A program made the translations under genes and the position numbers. From an uncultured Collinsella sp. (GTDB lineage: Bacteria; Actinomycetota; Coriobacteriia; Coriobacteriales; Coriobacteriaceae), in NCBI GenBank assembly GCA_900545605.1, contig UQZL01000059.1, forward strand, positions 1 to 5,354: DNA of 5,354 bases, written 5' to 3'. Numbering within the stretch: the stretch's first letter is position 1; every line of letters starts with the position of its first letter. The notes below the pieces were generated by a model. That model was not told where the DNA came from. It ran no database searches and was given only the letters and a program-made list of their open reading frames with translations. Shown in pieces: positions 5,016-5,354 of this stretch.

Positions 5016-5354
5016 TGGCTCAGAGCTTCGATTCCCTTACCGCCGCCCAGATCGCCGCGGGCGTTGCCGCCGGCGACTTTACCGCTACCGAGGTGGCCCA
5101 GGCCTCCCTTTCCGCCATCGAGGCGCGCGAGGGCGGAGTCCAGGCGTTCCTGCAGGTGTCGCCCGAGCTCGCGCTCGAGGCCGCTGCGCGTGTGGATGCC
5201 GACCGTGCCGCCGGAAAGCCGCTGCCCCCGCTCGCGGGCGTGCCGCTGGCCATCAAGGACAACATGAACCTCGTGGGCACGCGCACCACCTGCGCTTCCC
5301 GCATGCTCGGGGATTACCAGAGCGTCTACACCGCCACCTGCGTCCAGCGCATGC
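5015..5354 (+). CDS. gatA: Asp/Glu-tRNA amidotransferase subunit A, N-terminal part (3' end outside window)
   Basis: The first 113 codons are visible and the frame runs off the right edge. GatA is the amidase-family glutaminase subunit that releases ammonia from glutamine for the transamidation step. LAGVPLAIKDN is the start of the amidase signature, and Lys81 in it is the catalytic Lys of the Ser-cisSer-Lys triad; the two serines lie beyond the window. GTRTTCASRML after it is also typical. The ATG at 5015 overlaps the gatC stop by one base, and G-rich GGGGAG (5001-5006) upstream may serve as ribosome binding site. gatB may follow, but that cannot be seen. Confidence 0.95.
   Translation, partial: MAQSFDSLTAAQIAAGVAAGDFTATEVAQASLSAIEAREGGVQAFLQVSPELALEAAARVDADRAAGKPLPPLAGVPLAIKDNMNLVGTRTTCASRMLGDYQSVYTATCVQRM

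Overview
The window looks like part of a chromosome from a high-G+C Gram-positive gut actinobacterium, most likely a member of the Coriobacteriia such as Collinsella. This rests on the codon bias, the actinobacterial style of the pilin and sortase genes, and the GatC/GatA sequences; no 16S or marker gene is present, so the genus is an inference. All genes I accept lie on the + strand.

Positions 1-2722 hold two surface-protein genes of a sortase-assembled pilus. The first (2-853, 5' end outside the window) is the C-terminal part of a pilin or adhesin with a D2-type domain, a Cna-B domain and an MPSTG sorting signal. The second (962-2722) is a complete, probable major (backbone) pilin: signal peptide, N-terminal domain, pilin-motif-like lysine, D2 domain, Cna-B domain and LPLTG sorting signal. 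A strong intrinsic terminator at 2823-2860 closes this unit.

Positions 2861-4379 hold a 50-residue membrane protein of unknown role (3027-3179), with its own ribosome binding site and a hairpin right behind it. Next comes a roughly 260-base gap with a second palindrome, then a class C (pilin-polymerising) sortase (3441-4379). The sortase would link the pilins through their LPXTG-type signals and pilin lysines, but it is transcriptionally separated from them.

Positions 4380-4703 are non-coding and dense in repeats. There is a 10-bp-stem hairpin enclosing GGGGACAGGCACC, a perfect 19-bp-stem hairpin with a nested 12-bp palindrome in its loop, and about four tandem 21-bp units starting inside the second hairpin's right arm. 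The two hairpins begin with related sequence (CCAcCACAA and CCAtCACAA), so this looks like an intergenic REP/MITE-like element.

Positions 4704-5354 hold gatC and the start of gatA. These encode subunits of the Asp/Glu-tRNA amidotransferase, overlap at TAATG, and mark the housekeeping flank of the pilus locus.

The points most worth a second look are the repeat cluster, the Asp in place of the usual Asn at the backbone pilin's Cna-B isopeptide position, the base-composition shift inside the backbone pilin, and the small membrane protein between pilins and sortase.
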